From Chloroflexota bacterium (GTDB taxonomy: Bacteria > Chloroflexota > Dehalococcoidia > JACPQK01): a DNA stretch of 6,638 bases. The stretch lies in the NCBI GenBank assembly GCA_016190535.1, contig JACPQK010000023.1, positions 1-6,638 of the forward strand, read 5' to 3'. The position numbers and the translations under genes are program-made. Below are positions 5,820 to 6,638 of this stretch, piece after piece. The stretch's first letter is position 1; each line of letters opens with the position of its first letter. Below the pieces are notes generated by a model. It had not been told where the DNA came from and made no database searches. It saw only the letters and a list, made by a program, of their open reading frames with translations.

Positions 5820-6638
5820 ATGGCCGGGAAGCGAATCCGCCTTCTTCTAGTGGACGACCACGAGGTGGTCCGGCAGGGGCTACGCTTCATGCTCGACATG
5901 GAGGAGGATATGGAGGTGGTAGGGGGGGCCTCCAGTGCCATAGAGGCCCTGAAGCTGGCAGCAGCCCTCAGGCCCGACATTGTGCTGGTGGACATCAAGG
6001 TGCCCCCCTCCAATGGGCTGAAGCTTACCCGCCAACTGAAGGAGTGGGGCCTGGCCAGAGAGGTCATCATCCTCAGCCTGCACGAGGAGTACCTGGCCCA
6101 GGCCATTGAGGCGGGAGCTGGCGGCTATCTCCTCAAGGGCGGGAAGAGGGAGGAGCTGGCCAACGCCATACGCCGGGTACACCGAGGGGAGATGTTCCTC
6201 GCCGAGAGCCTTCTCACCTCTCCATCCCTGGTGGAGGCGGCCTTTCGGCACTTCCGCCAGGTTGTCCGCTGGCCCCGGTCAAGGGAGCCCGCCGCACCCT
6301 CCCCACCAGGTGGCCAGCCGCTGGTGCCCCCTCCCCAGGAGCCTGCTGTTACCCCACCGGTGCCACCTGCCCCCCCGATGGGCTTCCCTCCCTTGTCCCC
6401 TGTTCCGGGCGCTCCATCTCTGCCTACCTCCCTGGATATCTCCTGGAGGATGGATGCCCCCGCCATGCCCCCACCGGCTGAGAGCCTTCTCCCCCCTCCC
6501 TTCTCACCAGTCTTGGAGCACAGTGGGGTAGGGACTACCCCCACCACAGCATTCCCCTCTGCGGGTGCCCAGGAACTCCAGTGGCCTGACTACCCGGCGA
6601 AGGAGGCTGATCTCATCGTGCCACCCCCGGTGGACACC
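5820..6638 (+). CDS. Receiver-domain protein with a long proline-rich region (partial, 3' cut)
   Basis: The frame runs open from ATG 5820 to the window edge (273 codons, no stop). REC domain (~1-125): D12-D13, phosphoacceptor D58, switch S86 and K106 are all present, so it should be phosphorylatable. A helical stretch follows to about 150. From W151 to residue 273 there are 37 prolines in 123 residues, including four PPP triplets, with no LuxR-type HTH where NarL-family proteins carry one. The last visible residues, D-L-I-V-P-P-P-V-D-T, look more ordered and may open a C-terminal domain beyond the window. The REC domain is about 47% identical by eye to the upstream regulator's (about 55 of 117 positions, no gaps), with a shared E-Y-L-A after strand 4, pointing to duplication and a possibly shared kinase. 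The output is unknown: protein-protein interaction, or an effector domain past the edge. Expression is probably controlled through the leader ORF. Confidence 0.88.
   Translation, partial: MAGKRIRLLLVDDHEVVRQGLRFMLDMEEDMEVVGGASSAIEALKLAAALRPDIVLVDIKVPPSNGLKLTRQLKEWGLAREVIILSLHEEYLAQAIEAGAGGYLLKGGKREELANAIRRVHRGEMFLAESLLTSPSLVEAAFRHFRQVVRWPRSREPAAPSPPGGQPLVPPPQEPAVTPPVPPAPPMGFPPLSPVPGAPSLPTSLDISWRMDAPAMPPPAESLLPPPFSPVLEHSGVGTTPTTAFPSAGAQELQWPDYPAKEADLIVPPPVDT

Noticed and set aside
6125..6547. Minus-strand and +1 frames of about 140 codons over the proline-rich region
   Set aside because: Proline-rich GC codons leave long open frames in other phases. The frame from 5820 has the REC domain and runs unbroken to the edge.
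1..6638. CRISPR array, tRNA/rRNA gene or insertion sequence
   Set aside because: No regularly spaced repeats, no cloverleaf-like segment, no rRNA motifs and no transposase frame were seen on either strand.

Overview
The window is GC-rich, densely coding, and all supported genes lie on the + strand. The membrane-bound NarL-family histidine kinase (N-terminal multi-TM region resembling ComP), the two sister receiver proteins, one with a long proline-rich tail, and a bacterial GH3 enzyme are most compatible with Chloroflexota (Dehalococcoidia-like). This placement is an inference from gene content; there is no rRNA or other phylogenetic marker here.

Layout: (1) positions 2-103 hold the last 33 codons of a probable winged-helix regulator. 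(2) 104-372 is a non-coding gap rich in potential RNA hairpins, ending in an 18-bp inverted repeat that encloses a -10-like TATATT just before the next ATG. (3) 373-969 encodes an isoprenylcysteine carboxyl methyltransferase-like membrane protein, and 956-2620 encodes a GH3-family acyl-adenylating enzyme. The two overlap by 14 nt and form an obvious two-gene unit. (4) 2621-2786 contains a compact palindromic element abutting the GH3 stop codon, then the best promoter in the window (TTGACA-N18-CATAAT). (5) 2787-4892 and 4861-5481 encode a histidine kinase and its overlapping NarL/LuxR-type response regulator, followed by a terminator-like hairpin. (6) 5482-5819 is a 338-nt gap with direct repeats, palindromes, a potentially structured RNA and a convincing 18-codon leader ORF. 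(7) 5820 to the window end encodes a second receiver-domain protein with a long proline-rich region and no DNA-binding domain up to the cut.

Functionally, the right-hand part is a signalling cassette. A membrane kinase with a GAF domain phosphorylates the cotranscribed regulator, and the separately controlled second receiver protein is closely similar in its REC domain, so it may share or compete for the same kinase. The left-hand pair probably modifies a carboxyl-containing lipid or small molecule: GH3 enzymes adenylate carboxylates and ICMT-type enzymes methylate them. The substrate cannot be read from sequence. The most unusual spots are the leader ORF whose stop codon overlaps the Shine-Dalgarno sequence of the proline-rich receiver gene, and the receiver protein itself.
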